Notes under the pieces: model-generated
What the model saw: only the letters and a program-made list of their open reading frames with translations
What the model was told of the DNA's origin: nothing
The model's database searches: none
Source: Aliterella atlantica CENA595
GTDB lineage: Bacteria > Cyanobacteriota > Cyanobacteriia > Cyanobacteriales > Chroococcidiopsidaceae
Length of the DNA stretch: 64,000 bases
Direction of reading: 5' to 3'
Assembly (NCBI RefSeq): GCF_000952155.1
Contig: NZ_JYON01000014.1
Span: forward strand, 1 to 64,000
Position numbers and translations under genes: made by a program
In this document: one piece after another, positions 55,745-64,000 of the stretch
Layout: each line of letters opens with the position of its first letter
Position numbering within the stretch: the stretch's first letter is position 1

Positions 55745-56044
55745 TTACCATCCATCTTCTTCAACGGCGGATTGTCCCCAAATTTCTAAATCCAACTCAT
55801 TTAGGTAGGTTAAAGCGCTTTGAATTTGGGCAGGTTTGCCCCGCAGTTCTAGTTCAAACCAACCGTCATCCCGCATATTTGCGCCGAGTAAAGCAGCAGC
55901 AATATTGACTGTTACTCCATGATGAGAAATTAAGCGGGAAATTACTGGCTCTTCGTGTAAGTCTTTGGGGATATGAACTTTAATGCGAGTTTGAGTGAGT
56001 CGAGAATCGGAAGATTGACTAGAGCGATCGCTAAAATTAGCCAT
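55745..56044 (-). CDS. NIL-domain protein
   Basis: A 99-residue protein with a NIL/ACT-like fold: KVHIPKDLHEEPVISRLISHHGVTVNIAAALLGANMRDDGWFELELRGKPAQIQSALTYL. NIL domains normally sit at the C-terminus of methionine-importer ATPases, where they bind the amino acid. Here one is free-standing, 10 bp behind cysW, so it may sense a sulfur compound for the sulfate transporter. Confidence 0.85.
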   Translation of the reverse strand: MANFSDRSSQSSDSRLTQTRIKVHIPKDLHEEPVISRLISHHGVTVNIAAALLGANMRDDGWFELELRGKPAQIQSALTYLNELDLEIWGQSAVEEDGW

Positions 56045-56054
56045 AAGTAGTCAC

Positions 56055-56936
56055 CTATTCGATATCTTTGATTTGAGTTTTGCGTTCCAAAATCTCTTTC
56101 AACACCAAAGTCACCAATGCCAAACCTGCAAGCAAAACTGCTGCCGCAAAAGCCGATTGAGTTTGGTACTGTTTGTAAGCTTCCTCTACAAATAAAGGTA
56201 AAGTTTGAGTTTGTCCGGCAATATTGCCTGATACAACTGAAACTGCCCCAAATTCACCCATTACTCTTGCATTAGTCAAAATTACGCCGTAAAGCAAGCC
56301 CCAACGGATGTTAGGTAAGGTAACGCGCCAGAATATTTGCCAATCGTTTGCGCCTAAAGTTTTTGCCGCTTCTTCTTGATCGAAGCCTGTTTCTTCTAAA
56401 ACGGGGATAACTTCACGGGCAACAAAAGGCATGGTAATAAAGGCGCTGGCTAGTACCATTGCTGGCATCGCAAAAATAATTTTGATATTAGCAGCACTCA
56501 GCAAAGGTCCAAACCAACCATTGCGCCCGTAGAGCAGTACAATCATTAACCCCGCAACTACAGGGGAAACAGCAAAAGGTACATCTAAGATACTAACTAG
56601 CAAAGCTCGACCGCGAAATTGTTTGCGAGCAATTACCCAAGCAGCGCAAAGTCCAAATACTGTATTAATTGGCACAACAATCAAAGCAATTAACACAGTC
56701 AGTTTGATAGCGTGCAGGAAAGCAGGTTCAGTCAGGTTTTGCAAGAAAGGAGCAACGCCTGAATCAAAAGCTTGGACAAATACATTGATAGCAGGAATAA
56801 ATAGAACTAAACCTAAATAGGCGATCGCAATGCCAATTAGGACATATTTTACCCACGAGCGATCGCTGCTTGCAGAGGGCGATTTTGCCTCCATAACCTC
56901 CGGATTAAAAGACTTGCCAGCAATTTTAGAGTTCAT
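56055..56936 (-). CDS. cysW: sulfate ABC transporter permease CysW
   Basis: The protein has 293 residues and six membrane helices. The ABC permease EAA loop is [23 protein letters not shown] (about 190-212). It pairs with CysT to form the channel. The gene overlaps the cysT stop by 11 bp. No ATPase gene (cysA) follows it. Confidence 0.92.
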   Translation of the reverse strand: MNSKIAGKSFNPEVMEAKSPSASSDRSWVKYVLIGIAIAYLGLVLFIPAINVFVQAFDSGVAPFLQNLTEPAFLHAIKLTVLIALIVVPINTVFGLCAAWVIARKQFRGRALLVSILDVPFAVSPVVAGLMIVLLYGRNGWFGPLLSAANIKIIFAMPAMVLASAFITMPFVAREVIPVLEETGFDQEEAAKTLGANDWQIFWRVTLPNIRWGLLYGVILTNARVMGEFGAVSVVSGNIAGQTQTLPLFVEEAYKQYQTQSAFAAAVLLAGLALVTLVLKEILERKTQIKDIE

Positions 56937-57783
56937 AGCGTCGTCCCCAAGCTTGCAATAAATTAATTGCTAATAGAATTAGTAGCGAAATTCCCAGCAG
57001 CACCGTACCGATTACAGTAGCCCCCGAATAGTCATATTGCTCTAAACGCTGAATAATTAGCACTGAAGAAATTAAGTCTTTAAACGGGATGTTAGAAGCA
57101 ACGATTACAACCGAACCGTATTCGCCTACAGCGCGGGAGAACCCCAAAGCCACACCTGTAAGCATTGCTGGCATCAAAGGCGGTAAAATCACTCGCCAGA
57201 AAGTCTGCCATTGAGAAGCGCCCAAAGACCAAGCTGCTTCTTCAATTTCTTTCTCCATTTCTTGCAGTACAGGCTGCAATGCTCGCACGACAAAAGGTAG
57301 GGAGATAAAAATCATCGCTACACCTACACCCAAGCGCGTGAAAGCAACTTTAATCCCCAACGGTGCAAGTAAAGAACCAATCCAACCTTTTTCGCTATAC
57401 ACAGTTGCCAAAGTCAAACCTGCAACTGAAGTAGGTAAAGCAAAAGGTAGGTCAATCGCTGCATCAATTATCCGCTTGAAAGGAAAGTTATATCTAACTA
57501 GCACCCAAGCAATTAAAAGCCCAAACACACCATTAATTATTGCGGCAACAAAGGCTGTAACGAAGGTAACTTCATAAGTAGCCAGTGCGATCGGAGAAGT
57601 AGCAATCCGCCAAAAGTCAATCGGTTTTTCTGTTGCTGCCGTCAGTATCAGTGCTGATACGGGCAATAGCAGCATAATGGTCAGATAACCTATAGTAATA
57701 CGCCAAGGTATAGACAGTCCTAATAAGCGATCTAGCCCGTACCTATTAGGAGCTTTTTGTCTGGGATAAGAAGATACAGCCAT
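56926..57783 (-). CDS. cysT: sulfate ABC transporter permease CysT
   Basis: The protein has 285 residues and six membrane helices, with the EAA loop [23 protein letters not shown] (about 183-205). It is the first permease of the operon and begins 83 bp after the binding-protein gene. Confidence 0.92.
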   Translation of the reverse strand: MAVSSYPRQKAPNRYGLDRLLGLSIPWRITIGYLTIMLLLPVSALILTAATEKPIDFWRIATSPIALATYEVTFVTAFVAAIINGVFGLLIAWVLVRYNFPFKRIIDAAIDLPFALPTSVAGLTLATVYSEKGWIGSLLAPLGIKVAFTRLGVGVAMIFISLPFVVRALQPVLQEMEKEIEEAAWSLGASQWQTFWRVILPPLMPAMLTGVALGFSRAVGEYGSVVIVASNIPFKDLISSVLIIQRLEQYDYSGATVIGTVLLGISLLILLAINLLQAWGRRYEL

Positions 57784-57865
57784 TTAAACTTACTTTCATT
57801 AAGATAAGGTATTTGTGTTTTAGGGTGGCATTACCCACCCAACTAATATCCGTTACTAGCAATAC

Positions 57866-58927
57866 TTAGCGACTAGCTTGAATTTTGTCAAAAATTGCTC
57901 CATCAGCAAAAAACTTCTTTTGCACTTCATCCCAACCGCCCATGTCTTGAGCAGTAAATAAGGTTTTAATTGGTGCGTACTGTTTAGTTACTTCTTCTGC
58001 TACTGTGGGGTCAACAGGTCGAAAACCAACTTTGGCAAATTCTCTTTGGGCTTCTGGCGTATAAAGGTATTCCACAAAGGCTTGGGCAATTTCTCTCGTA
58101 CCGTGTTTGTCTACGTTGGCATCTACTACTGCTACTGGGTTGTCAATAGAGATATTCACGTCGGGGACTACATAAGGTAACTTTTCACCATTTTGTGCAG
58201 CTAAGATTACTTCATTTTCGTAGTTAATTAAAACATCTCCCTGCCCTTGCTTAAAAAATACATCGCTCGACTCGCGGGCATCTCTGGGCAATACGGGGGC
58301 ATTTTTAATTACTTTAGTTGTAAAATCTAACGCTTGGGCATCATTACCTCCTGTTCTGCTTACCGAGCCCCACAAGCCTAAGAAATTCCATCTCGCACCG
58401 CCAGAAGTTTTCGGGTTTGCCGTAATTACGCTTACCCCAGGCTTGGCTAAATCTGCCCAAGTTTTGATGCCTTTGGGGTTGCCTTCACGTGTTACTAATG
58501 CGGCAACGGACTTATGCACGATCGCATTATTCGGTGCTTCTTTTTCCCATCCTGGCTCAATTAATTTTGCTTGTTCAATTCTCTCAGTATCTAGCGCCAA
58601 CGCTAAGGCTACTACGTCAGCTTCCAAACCATCTATCACTGCGCGGGTTTGCGAACCACTACCGCCATAGCTTTGGGTAAATGTCACATTTTGATTTTTT
58701 TCCTGCTTCCACTTAGCCGTAAATTGCGGAATAATTTTTTCATAAGCAGCGCGGGTAACAGCATAAGAAACTAAAGTTATTTGTTTATCTCCATTAGCTG
58801 TGTTGTTGCTAGCACTATTTCCTCCCGAACACGCGGCGATCGCTCCACTGGCAATTACTCCTACTAAAAACAATGACACAAAGCTTTGCCACGAACGGCG
58901 TTTAGTGATGCTTCGCCACCAACTCAT
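57866..58927 (-). CDS. sbpA: sulfate-binding lipoprotein
   Basis: The protein has 353 residues. The N-terminal signal VSLFLVGVIASGAIAACSGG contains a lipobox (IAAC), so it is anchored as a lipoprotein. The mature part follows the sulfate-binding pattern: VSYAVTRAAYEKI, SYGGSGSQTRAVIDGLEADVVALAL and TANPKTSGGARWNFL. It captures sulfate (or thiosulfate) for the CysT-CysW channel. Confidence 0.93.
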   Translation of the reverse strand: MSWWRSITKRRSWQSFVSLFLVGVIASGAIAACSGGNSASNNTANGDKQITLVSYAVTRAAYEKIIPQFTAKWKQEKNQNVTFTQSYGGSGSQTRAVIDGLEADVVALALALDTERIEQAKLIEPGWEKEAPNNAIVHKSVAALVTREGNPKGIKTWADLAKPGVSVITANPKTSGGARWNFLGLWGSVSRTGGNDAQALDFTTKVIKNAPVLPRDARESSDVFFKQGQGDVLINYENEVILAAQNGEKLPYVVPDVNISIDNPVAVVDANVDKHGTREIAQAFVEYLYTPEAQREFAKVGFRPVDPTVAEEVTKQYAPIKTLFTAQDMGGWDEVQKKFFADGAIFDKIQASR

Positions 58928-59100
58928 CTTTCTTTCTCCTTATAAACCCCAGTTTATCGGTCGGGATACCGTATATTATCACAAATATTCGGGTGCGATC
59001 GCGCTAGCAGGCAATCAAAAAGCAGCCATGAGTAGGTGACTGCTTGATGGTTGTAAATTTTCTAGCCAATAAGTTGATAATTTCTCAATAATTCAAGTGT

Positions 59101-59772
59101 TCATATATAGCCATTTTCGGCTAGAAATGCAGTATTTAATTCACTATTACCATTTTCGACCAGTGAATTTTGACTAGAGCCAGAATAAAGCGATTTAGCT
59201 GCATATTTACCTAAAATATCTGCTTCCAAATTTACTGCATCCCCTAACTGCAAATAGCAAAGATTTGTCTCGGCATAAGTAAGAGGAATTACAGCGACTT
59301 TAAACCACCAGCGGGCATCGTCATAATCGGCAATAGTTAGGCTAATACCATTTACCGCGATGCTACCTTTAGGGACAATATAACGCGCGATCGCTTCTGT
59401 CGTAGTAAAGCTCATTTCCCACGATGTCATAGTTTGCTCTTTGGCTTGCAAAAAGCCAATTCCATCTATATGACCCATGACAAAATGCCCGCCTAACTTG
59501 CTGCCGACTCGCAGCGAAGTTTCTAGGTTAACAAAGCGATCGTCCGATTGCCCTAAAGTAGTCCGCCCAAGGGTTTCTGGGGAAGCAGCGGCGACGAATC
59601 CGCGCGGCAAAATTTCTATTACCGTCAGGCAAATACCGTCTACAGATACACTGTCACCGATCGCCAAATCGGTCAAAATTAGATTAGAGCCATTGCCAAC
59701 ACAACTAACCTTGACGCGATCGCTACCTATAAATTGAACTTGTCCTAATGCTTGAATTAATCCTGTAAACAT
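59101..59772 (-). CDS. ribE: riboflavin synthase alpha subunit
   Basis: The protein has 223 residues with the typical duplicated lumazine-binding halves: MFTGLIQALGQV and DSVSVDGICLTV in the first, GGHFVMGHIDG then GSIAVNGISLTI in the second. It dismutates two dimethylribityllumazine molecules to riboflavin. No other rib gene or FMN riboswitch is seen nearby. Confidence 0.95.
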   Translation of the reverse strand: MFTGLIQALGQVQFIGSDRVKVSCVGNGSNLILTDLAIGDSVSVDGICLTVIEILPRGFVAAASPETLGRTTLGQSDDRFVNLETSLRVGSKLGGHFVMGHIDGIGFLQAKEQTMTSWEMSFTTTEAIARYIVPKGSIAVNGISLTIADYDDARWWFKVAVIPLTYAETNLCYLQLGDAVNLEADILGKYAAKSLYSGSSQNSLVENGNSELNTAFLAENGYI

Positions 59773-60066
59773 GGTATCTAAATTGCAAATTTACCGAGAA
59801 GTTAGTAGTTACTTTTACTTAGAGCAAAATCCTTTTGAATTCTTTTAAAGGGCTTCATATAAATATCATCAAGATCGAGTCATACTTGGGATAAGAACAT
59901 TTTCAGGAAGTTGGCGCATTCATTGCCGACTAATGTGACTAGATTGGAGTTAAATTCATTCAATCTATAACTATAAATATGTATAATTTTTCCACCTTAT
60001 ATCTACTTTTAGTTTATTGCTTGCTGTTGACTGCTGTAAGTTACGGAGATTTTAGGGGCTACACCA

Positions 60067-60570
60067 ATGATTGAAATGAGAGTTGCAGGCATTGCTATAG
60101 ATGCCGTAAATCGCAGTCCGATCGTCCTCCTCAAAGATGGAACTGAACGTCGGGCGTTGCCAATATACATAAATCAAGACCAAGCTAAAGCAATTATCAG
60201 CGCCTTGGAGAACCAAAAGCCACCGCGTCCGCTCACTCATGACTTGATGGCAAATACCTTAGAAGTATGGGGAATGGTGTTAGAGCGAATTGTCATTCAC
60301 TCAATTCAAGATGGCACGTTTTACGCCGTAATGACCATCCGCCAAGGGGAAATTAAAAAAGATATCGATGCCCGTCCTAGCGATGCGATCGCTCTTGCCT
60401 TGCGTACCAACAGCGCTATATGGGTAATGGAAGAAGTAATTGCCGATGCATCTATACCTGTAGATCGAGATGCTGATGAAGCAGAACAAAGAGCTTTTAG
60501 AGAATTTGTCGCTAACTTGCGCCCAGAAGATTTAATTCAAGGCAAAGGTTACAGCACAGGCGAAGCATAA
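60067..60570 (+). CDS. bifunctional nuclease family protein (DUF151)
   Basis: The protein has 167 residues: MIEMRVAGIAIDAVNRSPIVLLKDGTERRALPIYINQDQAKAI, then the DARPSDAIALALRTNSAIWVMEEV motif of DUF151. Plant relatives have both DNase and RNase activity. The bacterial role is unclear. It precedes the aldo/keto reductase gene by 41 bp. Confidence 0.9.
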   Translation: MIEMRVAGIAIDAVNRSPIVLLKDGTERRALPIYINQDQAKAIISALENQKPPRPLTHDLMANTLEVWGMVLERIVIHSIQDGTFYAVMTIRQGEIKKDIDARPSDAIALALRTNSAIWVMEEVIADASIPVDRDADEAEQRAFREFVANLRPEDLIQGKGYSTGEA

Positions 60571-60611
60571 TAAGAATTGAGTTTTAGTTTTTCAACTCAA
60601 AACTACCAAGC

Positions 60612-61733
60612 GTGCGCTACAGACAATTTGGCAAAACAAACCTACAACTGTCCGTGTTTTCGTTGGGAACGATGCGCTACCTAGCATCTGCAGAGAATGC
60701 GCGGCAGACAATAGCCAAGGCAGTATCTTTAGGAATTAACCACATAGAAACTGCTAGAGGTTATGGCAAAAGCGAGGAATATTTAGGTAGGGCGATCGCC
60801 TCTGGACTAGGCTTACCCCGATCTCAACTCTATATCACTACAAAAATTCCGCCGACAGCAGATGCTAATTATCTCCAGCATTGTCTGGACGAATCTTTAG
60901 AGCGATTGCAATTAGACTACATAGATTGTCTGGCAATTCACGGTATCAATACTTGGGAACATCTCAAATTGGTACGAGATGAAGGCGGTATTGCCGCAGT
61001 GCAGCAAGCAGTCAAACAAGGGAAAGTCAGGCACGTAGGCTTTTCTAGTCACGGCTCATTGGAGTTAATTCAAGCGGCGATTGCTTCTGACTTATTTGAA
61101 TTTGTTAGTTTGCACTACTACTACTTTTTCCAACGCCACGCACCCGCTATAGAGTTAGCCAAGAGCAAAAATTTAGGTATTTTTATCATCTCTCCGGCTG
61201 ATAAGGGCGGTAGACTATATACGCCACCCCAAACTCTCAAAGATATCTGCCATCCCTTGACACCTTTAGAATTAAACTACCGTTTTTTACTGAGCGACCC
61301 TGGTATTACTACTCTGAGCGTTGGTGCAGCTAGCGCTGAAGAATTGATCGAACCTTTGCAGTTTGGCGATCGCGATGAAGCGTTAACACCAGTAGAAATA
61401 GCTGCCTATCAACGTTTGGAAGCTAAGTTGGCATTAGACGGGCAAAAGTGCAGTCAGTGCTACGCTTGTTTGCCTTGCCCTGAAGAAATTAATATCCCAG
61501 AAATTTTACGCCTACGTAATCTTGCAGTCGCTTACGATATGCGCGAGTATGGTAATTATCGTTACACAATGTTAGAAAACGCCGGACACTGGTTTCCTGG
61601 CAACAAAGGCAACCGCTGTACCAATTGCGGCGACTGTCTGCCCCGATGTCCAGAACAACTAAATATCCCCGATTTGCTTGCTGATACTCACCAAAAACTG
61701 AACGGTGCGCCCCGCCGACGGTTGTGGGAATAA
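60612..61733 (+). CDS. aldo/keto reductase with two [4Fe-4S]-type Cys clusters
   Basis: GTG 60612 is the start. The product has 373 residues. The TIM-barrel AKR domain (about 1-275) has FSLGTMRYL, HIETARGYGKSEEYL (Glu replaces the usual Asp; Tyr kept), ITTKIPP (Lys) and CLAIHGINT (His). A C-terminal ferredoxin-like region has two Cys sets, CSQCYACLPC and CTNCGDCLPRC. This combination is a known AKR subfamily. The substrate is unknown. Confidence 0.88.
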   Translation: MRYRQFGKTNLQLSVFSLGTMRYLASAENARQTIAKAVSLGINHIETARGYGKSEEYLGRAIASGLGLPRSQLYITTKIPPTADANYLQHCLDESLERLQLDYIDCLAIHGINTWEHLKLVRDEGGIAAVQQAVKQGKVRHVGFSSHGSLELIQAAIASDLFEFVSLHYYYFFQRHAPAIELAKSKNLGIFIISPADKGGRLYTPPQTLKDICHPLTPLELNYRFLLSDPGITTLSVGAASAEELIEPLQFGDRDEALTPVEIAAYQRLEAKLALDGQKCSQCYACLPCPEEINIPEILRLRNLAVAYDMREYGNYRYTMLENAGHWFPGNKGNRCTNCGDCLPRCPEQLNIPDLLADTHQKLNGAPRRRLWE

Positions 61734-61801
61734 ATATCGCAGCAACAACCAAAAGCAAGGTTAGCTATTTGCATCTTTGTAGCAAAAAATAACTTCCCAG
61801 T

Positions 61802-62683
61802 TTGATTAAAACTATGAAAGAAACATCCCTTGCTTCGATTAAGCCTCTAGAGAACACTCAATTTTGGTTTTTGGCGATCGCCGCAGGATTGATAGCCGTT
61901 CATGTCAGCGTGTACTTGAAGCTAAATGGAACGCTCAACCAAGTAACTATTAGTTTGCTAGGCTTGGCTGCTGTCTTTACGCTACTGTCAGAAAAACGTC
62001 ATACTTTAAAGCTAGAAAGCGATATTTTTTCGAGCCTGCTTGGTATATCACTTATTGCCTTCGTCTTAGTCAGAAGCTTGTATATCAATGCTGTTGACTC
62101 TTTTGTAGAACTTGCGCCATTTATCGGACTATTAGGACTAGCACTAATAGCCTCTGGCATTAAAGGATTGCGCCAGTATTGGTTAGAATTGCTGCTAATT
62201 TTTGCCTTCAATGCCCCAATTGGCTTTATCGGACAGCGTTTTGATATTTCTATATTTACAGCGTTATTTTCTAACGCCTTGTTATCCTACTTGGGTTTTC
62301 CTGTAGTGCGCGAAGGTGTAAATATTATTATGCCTACAGGTGCAGTAGAAGTCTATCCAGGCTGTTCGGGGATGGAAACAATTACTCAATTATTTAGACT
62401 GGCAATCTTATTTTTAATCATGTTTCCCACCAGCGTAGGCAAAAGATTCCTCGTTCCCTTGGTAGCTGTGGTTATTGCCTTTGTAGTCAATGGAATTCGC
62501 GTAGCACTCATGGCGATTTTAGTTGCTAAGTCAAACCCAGAAGCTTTTGACTATTGGCACACAGGGACGGGTTCGCAAATATTTTTCCTGATTTGCAGTT
62601 TACTTTTCGGCGGTTTTTGCTACTTAATTAGTAAAAACGATTCTGACGATCGCTCTGAATCGATGGAGTTGCCTGGTTCATGA
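61802..62683 (+). CDS. crtA: cyanoexosortase A
   Basis: TTG 61802 or the ATG at 61814 is the start; the product is about 290 residues with eight membrane segments. The exosortase catalytic set is complete: Cys in VEVYPGCSGMET (about residue 194), Arg in NGIRVALMA (about 231) and His in DYWHTGTGSQIF (about 257). The VVREGVNIIMPTGAVEVYPG segment is specific to cyanoexosortase A. It should cleave PEP-CTERM-type sorting tails at the membrane. Its stop overlaps the next gene (ATGA). The symbol follows protein-family naming and is not the carotenoid gene. Confidence 0.9.
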   Translation: MIKTMKETSLASIKPLENTQFWFLAIAAGLIAVHVSVYLKLNGTLNQVTISLLGLAAVFTLLSEKRHTLKLESDIFSSLLGISLIAFVLVRSLYINAVDSFVELAPFIGLLGLALIASGIKGLRQYWLELLLIFAFNAPIGFIGQRFDISIFTALFSNALLSYLGFPVVREGVNIIMPTGAVEVYPGCSGMETITQLFRLAILFLIMFPTSVGKRFLVPLVAVVIAFVVNGIRVALMAILVAKSNPEAFDYWHTGTGSQIFFLICSLLFGGFCYLISKNDSDDRSESMELPGS

Positions 62684-63369
62684 AGCTGCCCAAACAACTG
62701 CAAATACCATTGCTGATGTTCGTTTTTGCCAATGTTGCGATCGTGCTGGGCAAAGTGCTATTAGATCCGACAATTGGCAAAAAAACGGTTACTCCATTTG
62801 TATTTCCCCAAACAGTACCGTTAAGTGGATGGCAATTAGTAGCTAGCGAACCACTTAAAATTCCGGCAAAAGAAGCAGGTCAAGCTCCAGTTAAAGAATT
62901 ACCTAATGGCAAACAATACCGTTATACCAAAGATAACCAAACTTTGAACGTGCAAATGCTTTATGAGTTAGAAACTCATGGCGAGTTCAAAGAATTTCTG
63001 AGAAATTTTACCTCACTCAAAGGCGTACCTGACGAACAATATATCGTTGTCCGCCAGCAACCAGGAGTAGGTATATATGGGATGTTTGCCTTGCAAAATC
63101 GCGCTTACTTAAACGCCTGTATCAATCCGCGCGGCGGTAGTACGCTGACAAGACAGCAATACAGCGATAATCGCGTCCGCTACGATTTGCTCTCAGATAG
63201 GCTAATTCTTTGGCTAATAGGTCAGCGCAGTCTGCGCGATCAACGTTGCCTGTGGAGCCATTTTTCCATACCCTTAAATAAGTCTGCGCCTGAATCTACT
63301 TATGCCACTCTCGAACAAGCGTGGCTTTCTTGGTATCAGTGGTGGAGTACCCGCTACCCCCAAGAATAA
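62680..63369 (+). CDS. cyanoexosortase A system-associated protein
   Basis: The protein has 229 residues. A single N-terminal membrane segment (about 6-24) is followed by TPFVFPQTVPLSGWQL, then a soluble domain, the pattern of the EpsI-like exosortase partner family. Translational coupling (ATGA) with the exosortase supports the pairing. It is probably on the outer side of the membrane. Confidence 0.85.
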   Translation: MKLPKQLQIPLLMFVFANVAIVLGKVLLDPTIGKKTVTPFVFPQTVPLSGWQLVASEPLKIPAKEAGQAPVKELPNGKQYRYTKDNQTLNVQMLYELETHGEFKEFLRNFTSLKGVPDEQYIVVRQQPGVGIYGMFALQNRAYLNACINPRGGSTLTRQQYSDNRVRYDLLSDRLILWLIGQRSLRDQRCLWSHFSIPLNKSAPESTYATLEQAWLSWYQWWSTRYPQE

Positions 63370-63412
63370 AGTGTAAGCTGCAACTGCATTTCATCAAATA
63401 AGGTCTTGCCTG

Positions 63413-64000
63413 GTGACAAAATCAAACAACAATGAATCATGGTTCGCTCCCCTTTTCCGCCTCGTCGGTTACGGCTTATTAGCATTGTCTATATTCGACA
63501 TTATTGATATTTTCGTACCGTCGCTGTTTACAAACCCCGCCTGGGAATTTCAGACAGTAAGAAGTTTAGTTGAGCGAGTACCTGTACCTTTGCTAGGTGC
63601 AGTGTTAGTGTTCTCTGGAGAAAAAAGCCTCCGCGTCTTCAAGTTCTTGTCTTGGGCTTGTCTAGGCGCTGGATTGCTATTTATCTTGTTAGTACCTTTA
63701 GGATTGAGCGCTAGTTTCAGACTCAACCAGCAATTGACGGCTCAAGTCAATCCGCAGGTAGCTCAACTACAACAGTTACAAGGAGTCCTCAATAAAGCAA
63801 CAACACCCGCAGAAATTCAAAGCGTGCTTACGCGCATTAATCCCCAAGCTGGGGGCGTATCTGCCCAAGATTTACCACAAGTCAAAAGTAAACTGCTATC
63901 GCAAATAGCTGAAAGGCAAAAGCAATTAAACGCCCAAACAGCAACAGAGCGCTCGAACGCCCAGAGGGTTTTGATTAAAAATGCAGTCAAATCGCTTTTA
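63413..64000 (+). CDS. HpsJ-family protein, 3' end outside window
   Basis: GTG 63413 opens a frame that stays open to the window end (196 codons). The protein has a first membrane hairpin (LFRLVGYGLLALSIFDIIDIFVPSLFTNPAWEFQTVRSLVERVPVPLLG), typical of HpsJ proteins of hormogonium polysaccharide and cyanoexosortase loci, then a second pair (about 75-100). From about 105 it is a helical, Gln-rich coiled coil. It lies 43 bp behind the exosortase partner. The HpsJ name is from the motif, not the missing C-terminus. Confidence 0.8.
   Translation, partial: MTKSNNNESWFAPLFRLVGYGLLALSIFDIIDIFVPSLFTNPAWEFQTVRSLVERVPVPLLGAVLVFSGEKSLRVFKFLSWACLGAGLLFILLVPLGLSASFRLNQQLTAQVNPQVAQLQQLQGVLNKATTPAEIQSVLTRINPQAGGVSAQDLPQVKSKLLSQIAERQKQLNAQTATERSNAQRVLIKNAVKSLL

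Overview
The window is chromosomal DNA of a cyanobacterium. The octamer GCGATCGC (HIP1) recurs throughout. The gene content includes cruF/cruG for myxol-type carotenoid glycosides, a glucolipid synthase of the MgdA type, ebsA, the 2-oxoglutarate decarboxylase/succinic semialdehyde dehydrogenase pair, a cyanoexosortase A locus and an HpsJ-family gene. Short AT-rich heptamer arrays and palindromic repeats in the spacers are also typical. The genus cannot be fixed from this sequence; a Chroococcidiopsis/Gloeocapsa-like or filamentous relative is only a guess.

Layout. 0.1-4 kb: a large hemagglutinin-repeat/CHAT-peptidase protein that has lost its 5' end. 4.1-7.3 kb: an uncharacterised three-gene unit (FHA-zinc ribbon, FHA-flavoprotein, membrane protein), preceded by a perfect 20-bp palindrome and closed by a clear terminator. 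7.4-15.7 kb: Uma2 nuclease, PHP phosphoesterase, ackA, a LapA-like protein, polA coupled to a DUF4351/Rpn-type gene, and rplU-rpmA. 15.7-17.2 kb: an accessory island with a composite inverted repeat, a 61-aa partner gene, an ADP-ribosyltransferase-like gene broken by one in-frame stop, and a membrane protein. 17.3-28.5 kb: cruF-cruG, rnhA, dnaX, a radical SAM/MgdA pair, ebsA, a BioD-like/DRTGG protein, a DprA-like protein, a MAPEG protein and a YajQ-type protein.

29-43.6 kb is an exopolysaccharide locus. It holds seven glycosyltransferases if all six GT2/GT4 enzymes here and the remaining paralogue pair are counted individually by position (29.1, 30.3, 35.3, 36.4, 37.4 and 40.2 kb are the six I can place; I see no seventh), plus a Wzc-type tyrosine autokinase, an O-antigen ligase/polymerase, a Wzx-type flippase, a lipoprotein and a secreted glycosidase-like DUF4832 protein on the opposite strand. 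The reliable count is therefore six glycosyltransferases.

44-59 kb is mixed: xthA, DUF1816, an acetamidase/formamidase, the 2-OGDC/SSADH pair that closes the cyanobacterial TCA cycle, two response regulators, groES-groEL under a perfect CIRCE operator, a 2Fe-2S protein, and a sulfate ABC operon (sbpA-cysT-cysW plus a NIL-domain protein). 59-64 kb holds ribE, a bifunctional nuclease, an iron-sulfur aldo/keto reductase, and the cyanoexosortase A module running off the end in an HpsJ-family gene.

No rRNA, tRNA, complete insertion sequence or CRISPR array was recognised. The best candidates for undescribed biology are the FHA redox unit, the interrupted ART-like cassette, and an intergenic repeat that has become coding sequence inside the exopolysaccharide lipoprotein gene.
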